Of a stretch of 64,000 bases of DNA, positions 24,245-33,139 are shown piece after piece. The position numbers and the translations under genes are program-made. The notes below the pieces were generated by a model, which saw nothing but the letters and a program-made list of their open reading frames with translations, had not been told where the DNA came from and did no database searches. How positions within the stretch are numbered: the stretch's first letter is position 1; each line of letters starts with the position of its first letter. Source of the DNA: Flavobacteriales bacterium UBA6057 (GTDB taxonomy: Bacteria > Bacteroidota > Bacteroidia > Flavobacteriales_G > Salibacteraceae). The stretch spans positions 406,474 to 470,473 of the forward strand of contig DIYJ01000005.1 of assembly GCA_002428995.1 (NCBI GenBank). Reading direction: 5' to 3'.

Positions 24245-25771
24245 ATGTCGCACAGACTAGTGTACCTGCTAGTCCTGCTTTTCATTGCAGGCTCTTGCAC
24301 AAAACCAACCGTTCCCCCTCCGACTGAAGACAACCAACACGATGCAATACTGAATCAGCAACTACCCGCCAATGCTGAGCTATTGAAGGAGTTCCTGTCA
24401 GGGGAAATGACCATTAAAAACAAGGGCAAAACCAAAATTGTAGAGTTCCAAGTAAAGAACTACGAAGGCATGCTACACTTTCCGACCTCCGAAGACGCAC
24501 GAAATTTTATTTATGCCAAAGACTACATCATCGATCACTGGGACTACACCGGTTCTGAGAAGTATTACGATACCAAAGAGGAGGTGAATCACCTGGGAGA
24601 CCAAGCGCTCAATGCCATTGATGACCTACTGGGATTTCATTCCCTCAGATACTACTACCTCAAGCAAGAGTTTGAGTTTGGCATCGACTACGAAAAGGAA
24701 CTGGAATTCTATGTTGGTGACCCGGATCTTCAGGCGTTGAGCAATCAATTTGCAGAAATCAGAATTGGTGAAAACATCTACAAACTGCTCAAAGGCGGGG
24801 ATATCGCTGTGGTCTACAACCTTGATCAGGAGGTGTTGCAATCGCTGAGGGAAAAAGGCCCGGATTTTCGACACAACAATCTGGGACGAATGGACCGAGA
24901 TTCAATGACAGGAAGGGATGTTGCTGTCGGAGGACATTACATCGGTGGCGGCAGTTCCACAGGCGGTGGCACTGGTAGAGGGCTTTCCTGTCAGCTCCAG
25001 GTCACCGAAGGGATTAGCGAGCGGAATGTGGACGGTGATTACAGAAGAATACGCTACAGCCTCCAGGCAATATCTGCCGTTTATGAGGGCGAATCCTTTA
25101 AAAACAACTGCTTGTTTTCACATGAAGTCACGGACTGGGGAGATGGTTTTTCGGAAGGCTTTGGTGCCGGGGATACCAAGCCGCATACCTACAATGTGAA
25201 TCTCAATCAGGGTGAAACAAAAAACTTTACACTGTCTTACCGGATATCCAATGCCCTCACTCCTCCAAACTGCTCCGCCTGCAAGGCTACGGAAACAGGA
25301 ACGAGGAATATTGTGATCGCGAGGCCCATTGATGATTGCAACACCAGCAATCAGGAACGGAGCCCTACATGGTCAGGCTTTACTTATGGTGGTGAATCTT
25401 ATTCCATCAAATGTGAAAACGGGCAACGGACCAACTGGAATTTGTTTCTGGGTACACGAAAAATATGGGCGCGGACTACCTTCTATAAATGGATCAACAA
25501 TAAGTATCGAAGAAGGAAGCCTCCGGTGGCCATTGAAGCTGTGGTAAAAGGAAAATATGTGAGCAATCTATGCACCACGCTGTCGGTTCCATTTGTAGAA
25601 ACTGAGCGTGGGAAAAAGGAGTCAGTATGCGCTAAATTCAACCCGGGTGAGGCGTTTGGAACTATTGATGACATGACGCATCCGGATAGGGTGCTTACCA
25701 ACCACAAAGCTGAGATGGGCGGTAGCCCTTCATTTACTCACCAGATGGCAGATTGGCCGCTGTTCCCGTAA
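24245..25771 (+). CDS. Hypothetical lipoprotein with Gly/Ser linker
   Basis: The 508-residue product has a lipoprotein signal (VLLFIAGSC). Residues about 30-225 form a helical/strand-mixed domain with many acidic and Tyr residues; a flexible linker GGGSSTGGGTGRG (about residue 236-248) leads to a C-terminal domain rich in Cys (NCSACKATETG and others) that is probably disulfide-stabilised outside the inner membrane. I recognise no family. It stands alone, followed by a terminator, so it may be a single-gene unit exposed on the cell surface. Confidence 0.6.
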   Translation: MSHRLVYLLVLLFIAGSCTKPTVPPPTEDNQHDAILNQQLPANAELLKEFLSGEMTIKNKGKTKIVEFQVKNYEGMLHFPTSEDARNFIYAKDYIIDHWDYTGSEKYYDTKEEVNHLGDQALNAIDDLLGFHSLRYYYLKQEFEFGIDYEKELEFYVGDPDLQALSNQFAEIRIGENIYKLLKGGDIAVVYNLDQEVLQSLREKGPDFRHNNLGRMDRDSMTGRDVAVGGHYIGGGSSTGGGTGRGLSCQLQVTEGISERNVDGDYRRIRYSLQAISAVYEGESFKNNCLFSHEVTDWGDGFSEGFGAGDTKPHTYNVNLNQGETKNFTLSYRISNALTPPNCSACKATETGTRNIVIARPIDDCNTSNQERSPTWSGFTYGGESYSIKCENGQRTNWNLFLGTRKIWARTTFYKWINNKYRRRKPPVAIEAVVKGKYVSNLCTTLSVPFVETERGKKESVCAKFNPGEAFGTIDDMTHPDRVLTNHKAEMGGSPSFTHQMADWPLFP

Positions 25772-25782
25772 AGCGAACAAGA

Positions 25783-25830
25783 AAAAGGGCAGCTAAGATT
25801 CCATCGAAAAAGATTCTTACTGCCCCTTTT
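25783..25830. terminator. Bidirectional terminator between the lipoprotein and the LytTR regulator
   Basis: AAAAGGGCAG-c-TAAGA pairs with TCTTA-CTG-CCCCTTTT around a roughly 17-base loop. It ends in TTTT on the plus strand and in TTTTTC on the minus strand, so it can end both convergent transcripts. Confidence 0.75.
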
Positions 25831-25959
25831 AACCTAACTAAACACTCCGCTGACGCGGAAATTGAAAAGAACGACTCTATACTTCGAAGATGTCGATTTC
25901 GTTCAGGCCGTTCTTACAGTTTGTGATTAATGGAAGTCTGGGGTGTCGAATGGTGGAAA

Positions 25960-26739
25960 TCAGGAGGCTCCTGTTAAGGCGAAGAACTCGTCAATGTCCT
26001 CCTTGAAGCTTCTTCCAGAGATGAAATCCATGCCATTCCGTAGCTTGAACACATACTCATTGTTGCCCTTGTAGGTCTTCACCTTAAGGTAGTTGACGTT
26101 GACAATAACAGAGCGGTGAATGCGCAGGAAGCAGTTTTGATCCAGTTCTTCCTGCATTTGCTGCATTGTTGCCCTGAGCAGGTGCCGCTCCTTCTCCAAT
26201 TGCAGTTTCAGGTAGTTGCCATCGGCTTCGATGTATACAATGTCATAGATGTTGATCTTGTGCTCGCGGCCGCGGTCCTTGATGGAGATGATGTAAGGGT
26301 TGCCCTGCACCTTCATGCGATAGTCATCCATGATGCGAATCAACTGTGCATTCAGCAGGCTTTCGTCCTTCATTTTGATCTGCTCGGTGGCGCTGTTCAA
26401 CGCGCGCTCAAAACGCACATCATCAAAGGGCTTCAGGAGATAGTCTACCGCTTTCACGTCAAAAGCCTTGAGCGCAAAACGATCGTGGGCGGTCACGAAA
26501 ATGACAAAGGGCCAGGCACTTTCATCGAGGGTTTTTAATACCTGAAATCCATCTTTGTCGGGCATTTCAACATCCATGAAGGCCAGATCGGGTCGGTAAT
26601 CTTCAATCAGCTTCACGGCTTCCTGACCATTCTTCCCTTCTCCTACCAGCGACACGTGATCGTACCCACTGAGCAGTTTCCGGATTCGGGATCGCCCCAA
26701 AACTTCATCATCGACTATGATTGCTCGGATGTTTCTCAT
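25960..26739 (-). CDS. LytTR response regulator (REC-LytTR)
   Basis: A 259-residue regulator. The receiver domain has the acidic pocket (IIVDDEVLG), phospho-acceptor Asp in LAFMDVEMPDKDG (about residue 56), the Thr of VTAHDRFA and Lys of YLLKPF. The C-terminal LytTR domain (about 155-255) has IVYIEADGNYLKL, LLRATMQQMQEEL and FLRIHRSVIVNVNYL. Its start overlaps the end of the kinase gene by 32 bases, so it is the partner of the LytS-like kinase at 26708-27841. Confidence 0.93.
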   Translation of the reverse strand: MRNIRAIIVDDEVLGRSRIRKLLSGYDHVSLVGEGKNGQEAVKLIEDYRPDLAFMDVEMPDKDGFQVLKTLDESAWPFVIFVTAHDRFALKAFDVKAVDYLLKPFDDVRFERALNSATEQIKMKDESLLNAQLIRIMDDYRMKVQGNPYIISIKDRGREHKINIYDIVYIEADGNYLKLQLEKERHLLRATMQQMQEELDQNCFLRIHRSVIVNVNYLKVKTYKGNNEYVFKLRNGMDFISGRSFKEDIDEFFALTGAS

Positions 26740-27841
26740 GATAGTTTGTGATTGGGAGTTCGATAGACAGTGAAAATCCTCGCCCTTTCTGAGTATCGAT
26801 CACCAGGTTGTGATCTCCGGGATAAAGCTCCTCCAGGCGTTCCTTGACGTTGCGCAAGCCGATTCCCTTTTTGAACAGACGATCGGTGCTCTGGGCACCT
26901 CCTACTCCATTGTCGGACACAGAAATGATCATACGCTTCGAACCATTTAATTGCTTGGCAGAAATGCTGAGCTTCCCCGGGTTCGATGTTTTTGCAATTC
27001 CGTGCTTGATGGCATTTTCTGCCAGGGGCTGGATGAGCATGGATGGCACGCGCGCCTGAAGCAACTGCTCTTCCACATCGAGAATGATCGCCAGCCGATC
27101 TTCAAACCGGATTTTTTCAATGTCCAGGTAATTTGTGACGTGCTCCAGTTCTTCCTGCAAACTGGTGTAGATCCTCTCGTCCTGTTCCAGAATTCCACGC
27201 AACAAATCCCCCAAACGAGCGGTGACCAACTGCGCCCTTTTCACATCAATGTCCATCAAGCCGGAGATCGAATTCAGGGCGTTGAAGAGAAAATGAGGTT
27301 GCAATTGCATCTTGAGCACGGATAACTTGGTGCGGTTCAACTGGGCTTCTATCCGTGCCACTTCACTTTGCTTGTCTTTATACTTTCTGTAATAATCGAG
27401 GGCGGTAAAAAGACCGTAGATGATCCAGAATTCGACAATCCGGCCGATGTAAACAGACGGAAATGCAGCTTTCACCATCTGCCATGTTTCGTTGGTAAAC
27501 TCAAAAAACTGAAGCTGCTCCAGGGCAAAGAAGTAAATAACCGTAGTGGCGCTTTCATGCACAAACGGAATCAAAAGACTGACACCAATGAGCATGACCT
27601 TATCCCTGATGGGGCTTCCCTTGGAGAGCTTAAACAAGAGAAAAGCATGATACACAAAGGGCACCAGCAGTGGCCAAAACAGGTAGTTGATGATGTGTGG
27701 CAGAGCATAGCGTTGCCACTCATAGTCTGCCGCTTCACCCCAATAGAGGTACGGAATAAAGGATTTAAAACCGAGCACGAGGCCCAGGAGCACTCCGAAC
27801 AGCAGAATGTAAATAAACGGGATGGGCAGGCGTTTCAGCAT
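26708..27841 (-). CDS. LytS-type sensor histidine kinase (His_kinase family)
   Basis: The 377-residue kinase has four to five membrane helices in the first 160 residues, a short coiled coil, and a His_kinase domain with phospho-acceptor His in LQPHFLFNALNSISGLMD (about residue 182), the helix LGDLLRGILEQDE and the HATPase motifs PLAENAIKHGI and VSDNGVGG...GIGLRNVKERL. This is the LytS/YehU class that pairs with LytTR regulators; the regulator gene overlaps its 3' end. The signal is unknown. Confidence 0.92.
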   Translation of the reverse strand: MLKRLPIPFIYILLFGVLLGLVLGFKSFIPYLYWGEAADYEWQRYALPHIINYLFWPLLVPFVYHAFLLFKLSKGSPIRDKVMLIGVSLLIPFVHESATTVIYFFALEQLQFFEFTNETWQMVKAAFPSVYIGRIVEFWIIYGLFTALDYYRKYKDKQSEVARIEAQLNRTKLSVLKMQLQPHFLFNALNSISGLMDIDVKRAQLVTARLGDLLRGILEQDERIYTSLQEELEHVTNYLDIEKIRFEDRLAIILDVEEQLLQARVPSMLIQPLAENAIKHGIAKTSNPGKLSISAKQLNGSKRMIISVSDNGVGGAQSTDRLFKKGIGLRNVKERLEELYPGDHNLVIDTQKGRGFSLSIELPITNYHEKHPSNHSR

Positions 27842-27917
27842 TCATCCAAAAATGCCAAGAAAACAGTGGATTTTTGCGTGCCCTGTGACGAACGGGGTAT
27901 TTTGAATGTGAGGGTTT

Positions 27918-28841
27918 CTATCCTCCGGGTGATCTGAGAATGTAAAAACCTTCGCTTCCAGAAGCCTGATACAGAGGCATGAACAACAAACCGCGCTCGG
28001 GAGCTCTCACGTTTCCGTTGTTGTCTTTCCCGAGTACATCGCCCTGCTGCACCAGATCAAAGTTTGAATGCCCTGGATTCATTACAAATCCATCTTCAGG
28101 CTGCACACGATGCACGTAGGTAATCTTGAACGACTTCCCTGAATACGGGGATTGACGCTCGAGAAAGCTGCGTTGAAACTTCGGCTCGGTGGTGAAACCA
28201 CCGGGAAGCATATTCAGTGCAGCAGCAACCACCCAAAGCAAAGCCACATGGTTTCTGTAGGTGAGGTTATCTCCAATGATGCCTCCTTCAAATGCAATGG
28301 AAGCGTGGCCCATGGCTGCAATCTTGGACAGCAGAGGCGTTTTCACCACTTTATCCAGCTCAGGAATAGCCGGCACAGGAACCAACCGGGAGAGACGCTG
28401 ATTCGGCTCTGTCTTGCTCATTGCCATGAAAGGAGTGGTAGGTGAACTTGTGCTGTGCAAATCCACGTGCACCAGTTTCGAATGATCCGTTTCACCCGTC
28501 ACACGGGTAATTTCATTCCAGAGTTCCTCTTTCTCCTTTACTTCATGACCTCCACCCGAGTAGCCGTTCCAAATTCGATTGAGATCAACATCGATGTAGC
28601 GTTTGTTTTTACTCAGGGCTTTTAAGTTTCCTGCAAAAGCCACGATCCTGCCCCGTTGCAAATCATTGCTTGAACCCAGGCTTTTGACAAAATCGTGGGC
28701 CGCCATCACTCCGGATGGTTCATTGCCATGCATTCCGCCCGTAATGATGAGTAGAGGCCCCTTCTTTTCTCCTTTGATATCTGCTACAAGACGCTGGGTT
28801 TCTAGAGTTCTACCCAGCGTGCTACTTTGAATTTTGATCAT
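27918..28841 (-). CDS. Succinylglutamate desuccinylase/aspartoacylase-family zinc hydrolase
   Basis: A 307-residue M14-like metallohydrolase. The zinc ligands are in GGMHGNEPSG (His and Glu) and LVHVDLHS (His), with an Arg in VDLNRIW and the catalytic Glu in AFEGG. Aspartoacylase-family enzymes remove acyl groups from N-acyl amino acids or cleave isopeptide-like bonds. The start codon overlaps the stop of the GCS2-CBS gene (ATGA), so the two products are coupled; together they look like a ligase/hydrolase pair for a glutamyl or N-acyl amino-acid compound. Confidence 0.85.
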   Translation of the reverse strand: MIKIQSSTLGRTLETQRLVADIKGEKKGPLLIITGGMHGNEPSGVMAAHDFVKSLGSSNDLQRGRIVAFAGNLKALSKNKRYIDVDLNRIWNGYSGGGHEVKEKEELWNEITRVTGETDHSKLVHVDLHSTSSPTTPFMAMSKTEPNQRLSRLVPVPAIPELDKVVKTPLLSKIAAMGHASIAFEGGIIGDNLTYRNHVALLWVVAAALNMLPGGFTTEPKFQRSFLERQSPYSGKSFKITYVHRVQPEDGFVMNPGHSNFDLVQQGDVLGKDNNGNVRAPERGLLFMPLYQASGSEGFYILRSPGG

Positions 28842-30775
28842 CTGCGAAACTTCTCAGTTTTATTGGTAATTCTAACGATGTCAGCCTCCGTAACGATCCC
28901 GACCAGCTTATGTTTATCAACCACCGGAAGGCACGAAACCTGTTCGTTTGCCATGATAGATATGGCTTGAGCCGTGGTCCATGAAGAGGAACACGTAGGA
29001 AAGTCAGTCACCATGATGTCGCGAACGGACACATGATCCTCGTTGGAGAAACTAACAAAGTAGTTCAACAATGTTTTATACGATACCATTCCCACCAGCT
29101 CGTGGGCAGCATTTTCCACCGGAATGAAACGGATGTTTTTCCAATCCATCATGCTGATGACCAGGTCTACAAGTTCATCTTCATCAACGGTAAAAACATC
29201 GGTGGTCATCACCTGAGAGACCGTATCGTAGCGCGTGTCTTCGTGCGACTCTGCCACCTCCAGCTCACTCCATTCATGTACTGGCAAGCCGCTGGTTTCT
29301 CTGGCAAACATGGCCGCTGAAAGGTTCCTGCTGGCCTCGTTGGGTGTGCTTCCCTGCAACAGCTTTGAAAAGGCTTTCAAGCTCCACTTGCTGCCATTTT
29401 GCATGCGCCTCGCCCGCTCTTCAATGAGCTCTAAATACGGCTCATACTCTTCCTTGGGAAGCTGCATCGTGGCAAGGCCTTCCATGCTTAGCGGTAGCAT
29501 CTCTTCCAATATCAGATCAGTAGCAGAGATCGTTTTCCCAAACCATTCAAGCTTTGAATCCAGGCAGAAACGGGCCGAATTATAAAAGTTGAAGCGCACA
29601 TCTTCAAAGCGCATGTTCTCTGTGATGTCTCCGTAGGGGTTGGACTTATTCACCATCAATCCCAGCCAGAAGGCCGCGTTGGCCATCTCGTCTCTGGTAG
29701 TCGGTCCGGAGGGTATGTAGCGGTTTTCGATCCGTAGGTGCGCCACCCCATTGGCCGTGCCAAAGCAAGCCCGATTCCATCGGTATACGGTACCGTTGTG
29801 CAATTTCAGCGCCTCCAGGTTGGGCGTTCCTCCTGCCTTGGCCACTGCGAGGCTGTCCTCTTCAATGTCTGAAGCAAAGAGCAGGTTGAAGCGGCTCACG
29901 TTGTCCTTGTACAGATCTGCCACGGTGCCTCGCAACCATTCCCGGCCAAAGCTTACCCTTGGCTCTTTTTCCCTCGGCAACATACCGGCATTCCGTGTAT
30001 CCACGCTCTGCTGAAAGAGGGCAATCCGCGTTTCGCTCCACAAACGCTTTCCCATGAGGATGGGCGAATTGGAGGATGCCGCCAGCACCGGAGCCGCAAT
30101 CAACTGCGACCAGTTGTAGCGCTCAGTAAACTCTTCAGGACTGAGTTGCAAATGCACCTGAAACGAAGTGTTGCACGCCTCAAAAAGAATGTTCGGATGG
30201 GTGGTTTTGAGCTCGTCCAGCCCAATGATGTAAAGGTCAAAATCTTCTCCCTTTTGCCCGCGCATGGCCTCATTAAGCGCCTCGTAGCGAACGTTGGGCG
30301 TCATGTGCTGAAAGTGAAGATGATCTTTCTTGATGGTGGGAAGAATACCTGTAAGCAAGACCTTGGTATTCTCCTGCTCCGCGGCCTGGCGTGTTTGCGC
30401 CAGTAATTCTTCCAGTTGCTGCTCCATTCTATGAAAGCAACCGGCTCCGAAGGTTTGTGGATCGAGATTGATCTCTACATTGAACTTGGCAATCTCTTCA
30501 GTAAAGTGCTCTCCCTTCAGCAGGTTGAGGATCTCCAGATTTTTGTGTGCCGGTCTGAAATCATCCCCGACCAACACCAATTCCTGCTCGGCACCAATAC
30601 GATGAACACCACTCTCAATTTTGCCATTTTCGAGCAGCCATTCTAGTGCTCGAATGTCATTGAGAAGATGCTTTGTAAAGGCTCTTTTTTCGCTGGAGTT
30701 AGAAAACTTAGAAACGGCCTGACTGCCCACCGCGATAGTTTTCAGCCAAAATAACGATTCATCAGTTCTATACAA
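28838..30775 (-). CDS. GCS2-type carboxylate-amine ligase with C-terminal CBS pair
   Basis: Residues about 35-500 form a glutamate-cysteine ligase type 2 (GCS2) catalytic domain: GAEQELVLVGDDF, VEINLDPQ, the Asn/Ser-rich AASSNSPILMGKRLW and the Arg-rich LRIENRYIPSGPT. Residues about 520-645 are two CBS domains (DTVSQVMTTDVFTVDEDEL and VRDIMVTDFPTCSSS), which usually bind adenine nucleotides and could regulate the ligase. The first ATG encodes an extra 16-residue segment; a GTG at codon 17 (VGSQAVSKFSNSSEK) is also a credible start. Product unknown: the domain joins glutamate to an amine, but the usual ATP-grasp partner of such clusters is not next to it. Confidence 0.85.
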   Translation of the reverse strand: MYRTDESLFWLKTIAVGSQAVSKFSNSSEKRAFTKHLLNDIRALEWLLENGKIESGVHRIGAEQELVLVGDDFRPAHKNLEILNLLKGEHFTEEIAKFNVEINLDPQTFGAGCFHRMEQQLEELLAQTRQAAEQENTKVLLTGILPTIKKDHLHFQHMTPNVRYEALNEAMRGQKGEDFDLYIIGLDELKTTHPNILFEACNTSFQVHLQLSPEEFTERYNWSQLIAAPVLAASSNSPILMGKRLWSETRIALFQQSVDTRNAGMLPREKEPRVSFGREWLRGTVADLYKDNVSRFNLLFASDIEEDSLAVAKAGGTPNLEALKLHNGTVYRWNRACFGTANGVAHLRIENRYIPSGPTTRDEMANAAFWLGLMVNKSNPYGDITENMRFEDVRFNFYNSARFCLDSKLEWFGKTISATDLILEEMLPLSMEGLATMQLPKEEYEPYLELIEERARRMQNGSKWSLKAFSKLLQGSTPNEASRNLSAAMFARETSGLPVHEWSELEVAESHEDTRYDTVSQVMTTDVFTVDEDELVDLVISMMDWKNIRFIPVENAAHELVGMVSYKTLLNYFVSFSNEDHVSVRDIMVTDFPTCSSSWTTAQAISIMANEQVSCLPVVDKHKLVGIVTEADIVRITNKTEKFRR

Positions 30776-30891
30776 GTATTGTTCTTACACACATTCATCT
30801 ATTCTTAAAAAGGTAGTTCACCTACCAAAGATGATTGGGAGAAACAGTGATTTTTAAAAACTGAATATCAAGAACTTAAAAAGGAAAGAAA

Positions 30892-31566
30892 TTAAATACT
30901 GCTCAGGAGTTTTACATATTCATCTATAAACTCCAACTTACGTTTGAGCCTATACTGCATTACCCAGCGAGGGTGAGGAACGGTCACAATCTGATCGAAC
31001 AGCCCCAATTTGTCGTTGATCTTGTTCAAGTGTTTCAAATTGTCACCCTTTCCAATGCAGATGCCCACCTTTCGATTGATGTTCCAGGTTTTATGCTCGG
31101 CCAGTTCATTTTCTATCAGTGGTAAAAGGTGATTTCTCCAACCTTCAATTTCGTAGTAATTGATGTTTTTCCCATCCTTCAAAAAACCCAACGGATAAAC
31201 GGAAGTGATGAAGAACTTTTTAGTGAAATGCTCAATGCCTCCAAACGCTGCGATCATTTCATGCACAAAGCGTGACGAAAGCTCAGGTCTGCGATCGAAA
31301 TTGTGCTCGATACCGAGGGAATCGGTAAGGATGATTGGATCGGTAAAGGATATTCCCGTGATCCCCGCACCAAAGCGTCCGGGATTAATGCCAAGGAGCA
31401 ATGTTCGCGGCTCCAGGTCCGCATAAAACCGATTGAAAAAGGCGCTTACTACCGATTGCACCTCTGGTGATCGATAGGGATTCATGCATTCATAACCTGC
31501 GGGAAGTTCAGGACACGCGAGGTTTTCGTAGTAATCAATGATTGTATCAGACCAATTCTTTAGCAT
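30892..31566 (-). CDS. SMUG-type uracil-DNA glycosylase family protein (DUF4918)
   Basis: A 224-residue DNA-repair enzyme of the uracil-glycosylase superfamily. LLLGINPGRFGAGITGISFTD is the water-activating GINPG motif with its downstream base-pocket residues, and VPHPRWVMQYR is the C-terminal minor-groove intercalation motif, both matching the SMUG2/DUF4918 branch. It would remove uracil or a damaged pyrimidine. The ThpR gene starts 15 bases away in the opposite direction. Confidence 0.85.
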   Translation of the reverse strand: MLKNWSDTIIDYYENLACPELPAGYECMNPYRSPEVQSVVSAFFNRFYADLEPRTLLLGINPGRFGAGITGISFTDPIILTDSLGIEHNFDRRPELSSRFVHEMIAAFGGIEHFTKKFFITSVYPLGFLKDGKNINYYEIEGWRNHLLPLIENELAEHKTWNINRKVGICIGKGDNLKHLNKINDKLGLFDQIVTVPHPRWVMQYRLKRKLEFIDEYVKLLSSI

Positions 31567-31581
31567 TGACCAAGTATAGCA

Positions 31582-32112
31582 ATGTCTTTTCGAATTTTCA
31601 TAGGCTCACCGGTGGTGGATCACGAGCAGTTGATCCTTCAGACATGCCAGGAAGTGCAACACATAAACCCTGTATGGCGCATTGTGCAGCCCAGTAGCTG
31701 GCACGTGACCTATGCATTCCCAGGAAATGTGTCAGAAGAAGCGCTGATGGAAGCGATGGACGTCACGGAACTCATTGCTCAGGAATTCGAACCCTATACT
31801 CTGGAACCCGATCGCTTCCTGTTCATGCCTGAGAAAAACCCTTCCATGCTGTGGCTCCGCATGAAGCTCAATCCTTCGTTTGAGCGATTGTTTGAAGCGT
31901 TTCACCGCGAACTGAACCTTCGCCCCTCTCATGCGCCCAATCCTCATGTGACCATCATGCGCGGCAATGCAAAACGGCTTGTTTCCACCTCACTGCCTGA
32001 AGTGGATACTGCTCCACTCAAGCAGCTGTTTTCAGGCATCAACATCTATCGCTCCCATCTGCAACCGGGCGGCTCGCGCTACGAAGTGATTCGATCGAGG
32101 GCTATGAAATAA
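31582..32112 (+). CDS. thpR: RNA 2',3'-cyclic phosphodiesterase (ThpR)
   Basis: 2H-family phosphoesterase, historically called 2'-5' RNA ligase. The 176-residue protein has the two HxT motifs, HVTYAF (about residue 41) and HVTIMR (about 122), and the family start FRIFIGSPV. Its ATG lies 15 bases from the start of the divergent DNA-glycosylase gene, so its promoter must lie inside that coding region. Confidence 0.9.
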   Translation: MSFRIFIGSPVVDHEQLILQTCQEVQHINPVWRIVQPSSWHVTYAFPGNVSEEALMEAMDVTELIAQEFEPYTLEPDRFLFMPEKNPSMLWLRMKLNPSFERLFEAFHRELNLRPSHAPNPHVTIMRGNAKRLVSTSLPEVDTAPLKQLFSGINIYRSHLQPGGSRYEVIRSRAMK

Positions 32113-32152
32113 AAAGCCCCGCCTCCCCGGATTTCCAGAGAGGCAGGGCTTC
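32112..32152 (-). terminator. Terminator of the hsp20 gene
   Basis: AAGCCC-c-GCCTC pairs with GAGGC-a-GGGCTT around a 14-base loop. On the minus strand it is followed by TTTTT, so it mainly ends the hsp20 transcript; the plus-strand side has only a short T run behind thpR. Confidence 0.75.
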
Positions 32153-32195
32153 CTAAACCTAACTACTATGAATCAATCTATGTTGTGGACCGGTG

Positions 32196-32654
32196 TTATC
32201 CGATCTCGATGGTCCGCGCTCCTTTCGCCTGGAGTTCTGGTCGCTTCGGCAGGTCAATGTTCAGAATGCCGTTCTCATATCGTGCGTTGATCTTGTCTGC
32301 ATCCACGATGTTCTCAGGAAGGTGGAAACTGCGCTTGAAGCTTTTGAAGTTGAATTCTCTTCGGGTGTAGTTCTCCTTGTTCTCTTCTTTTTCTTGCTTC
32401 CTTTCGCTGGAGATGGTCAGAGTATCGTGGTCGAGTTCAATGTTGAAGTCTCCTTTTTCGTAGCCAGGTACTGCTACCTCGAGGTGGAATCCTTCATCGT
32501 TTTCTTTCACGTTCACAGCGGGTGTGTGCTGCTGAACGCTGCCTCCTGCCCAATCGTTGAATACTTGATCAAAAACGCTGGGGAACTCATTCCAGAAAGG
32601 ACTTCTTTTTACAACTGCTTTCATCGGTCTGTAATATTTTGTGTTTGTTTTCAT
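32196..32654 (-). CDS. Hsp20/alpha-crystallin small heat-shock protein
   Basis: A holdase chaperone that keeps unfolding proteins soluble. The alpha-crystallin domain (about residues 45-145) has TPAVNVKENDEGFHLEVAVPG, LTISSERKQE, FKRSFHLPENIVDADKI and the family's A-x-x-x-n-G-v-L pattern as ARYENGILNIDLPK. I use ATG 32654 (MKTNTKYYRPMKAVVK), an A-rich start; in-frame ATGs at 32678 and 32624 are alternatives, the latter starting at the more conserved MKAVVKRSPFW. Confidence 0.92.
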   Translation of the reverse strand: MKTNTKYYRPMKAVVKRSPFWNEFPSVFDQVFNDWAGGSVQQHTPAVNVKENDEGFHLEVAVPGYEKGDFNIELDHDTLTISSERKQEKEENKENYTRREFNFKSFKRSFHLPENIVDADKINARYENGILNIDLPKRPELQAKGARTIEIG

Positions 32655-32792
32655 GATCGCCCTAAAGTCAATTCGCATACCGCCACAAAAAATCTGACGA
32701 AATTTCAGTCGAAGCTAAATTTAGATGACGTTTTAACCGATTGATTAAGAGTTGTTTAGATTTTACATGCCAGAAGTTCAGGTGAGACGGTT

Positions 32793-32864
32793 GGATGATC
32801 GGATGATCGGATGATCGGATGATCAGGTGATGAGGTGATTAGATGATTAGATGATTAGATGATG
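32793..32864 (+). repeat. Array of nine 8-bp units
   Basis: Nine octamers follow without interruption: GGATGATC four times, AGGTGATG, AGGTGATT, AGATGATT twice, AGATGATG. The common form is RRRTGATN. The flank GGATTG matches the flank of the same family at 15337. Confidence 0.85.
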
Positions 32865-32907
32865 GATTGAGGGGCACGTCACCTGTGGGTTGATGGATCA
32901 AAAAAAT

Positions 32908-33076
32908 CTCAAACTCAATCTCAAACGCAAATTCAATGGGCGGCATGTCCGCTTGGCTGCTTTGATCCTTGATCCTTGATCTTTGAGCTTTCACCTTATC
33001 TACGAAGCTCTGATTTCAGATTCCCCCTAGCTGACGGCCAGAGCTAGTGGCTCGTGGCTCGTGGCTGATAGCTCAT
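32908..33076 (+). repeat. Intergenic region of 6-bp and 7-bp tandem units
   Basis: Five hexamers of the form YKCAAN at 32908-32937 are followed by four heptamers GATCCTT-like at 32964-32991, and by five heptamers at 33042-33076 (AGCTAGT, GGCTCGT twice, GGCTGAT, AGCTCAT). The hexamer and the AGCTNNN heptamer are the same unit types as at 47608-47906 and 50813-51085, but the central core is missing. The ribBA promoter follows 39 bases later. Confidence 0.65.
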
Positions 33077-33114
33077 GAATCAAACATCTGGTCGCTCAGT
33101 GCGTTCGGCTTTGG

Positions 33115-33122
33115 TAGATTTG
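33115..33122 (+). promoter_or_regulatory. Promoter -7 box of ribBA
   Basis: TAGATTTG matches TAnnTTTG exactly and lies 17 bases before the ATG at 33140. Confidence 0.6.
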
Positions 33123-33139
33123 CACAAAATTTTGAGAGC

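Noticed and set aside
25865..25957. Short minus-strand peptide downstream of the LytTR regulator
   Set aside because: A frame ending NGLNEIDIFEV exists, but it has no start codon I can support and is too short to judge.
32655..33139. FMN riboswitch before ribBA
   Set aside because: The region holds repeats and a promoter box close to the start; no RFN-type conserved helices were recognised.
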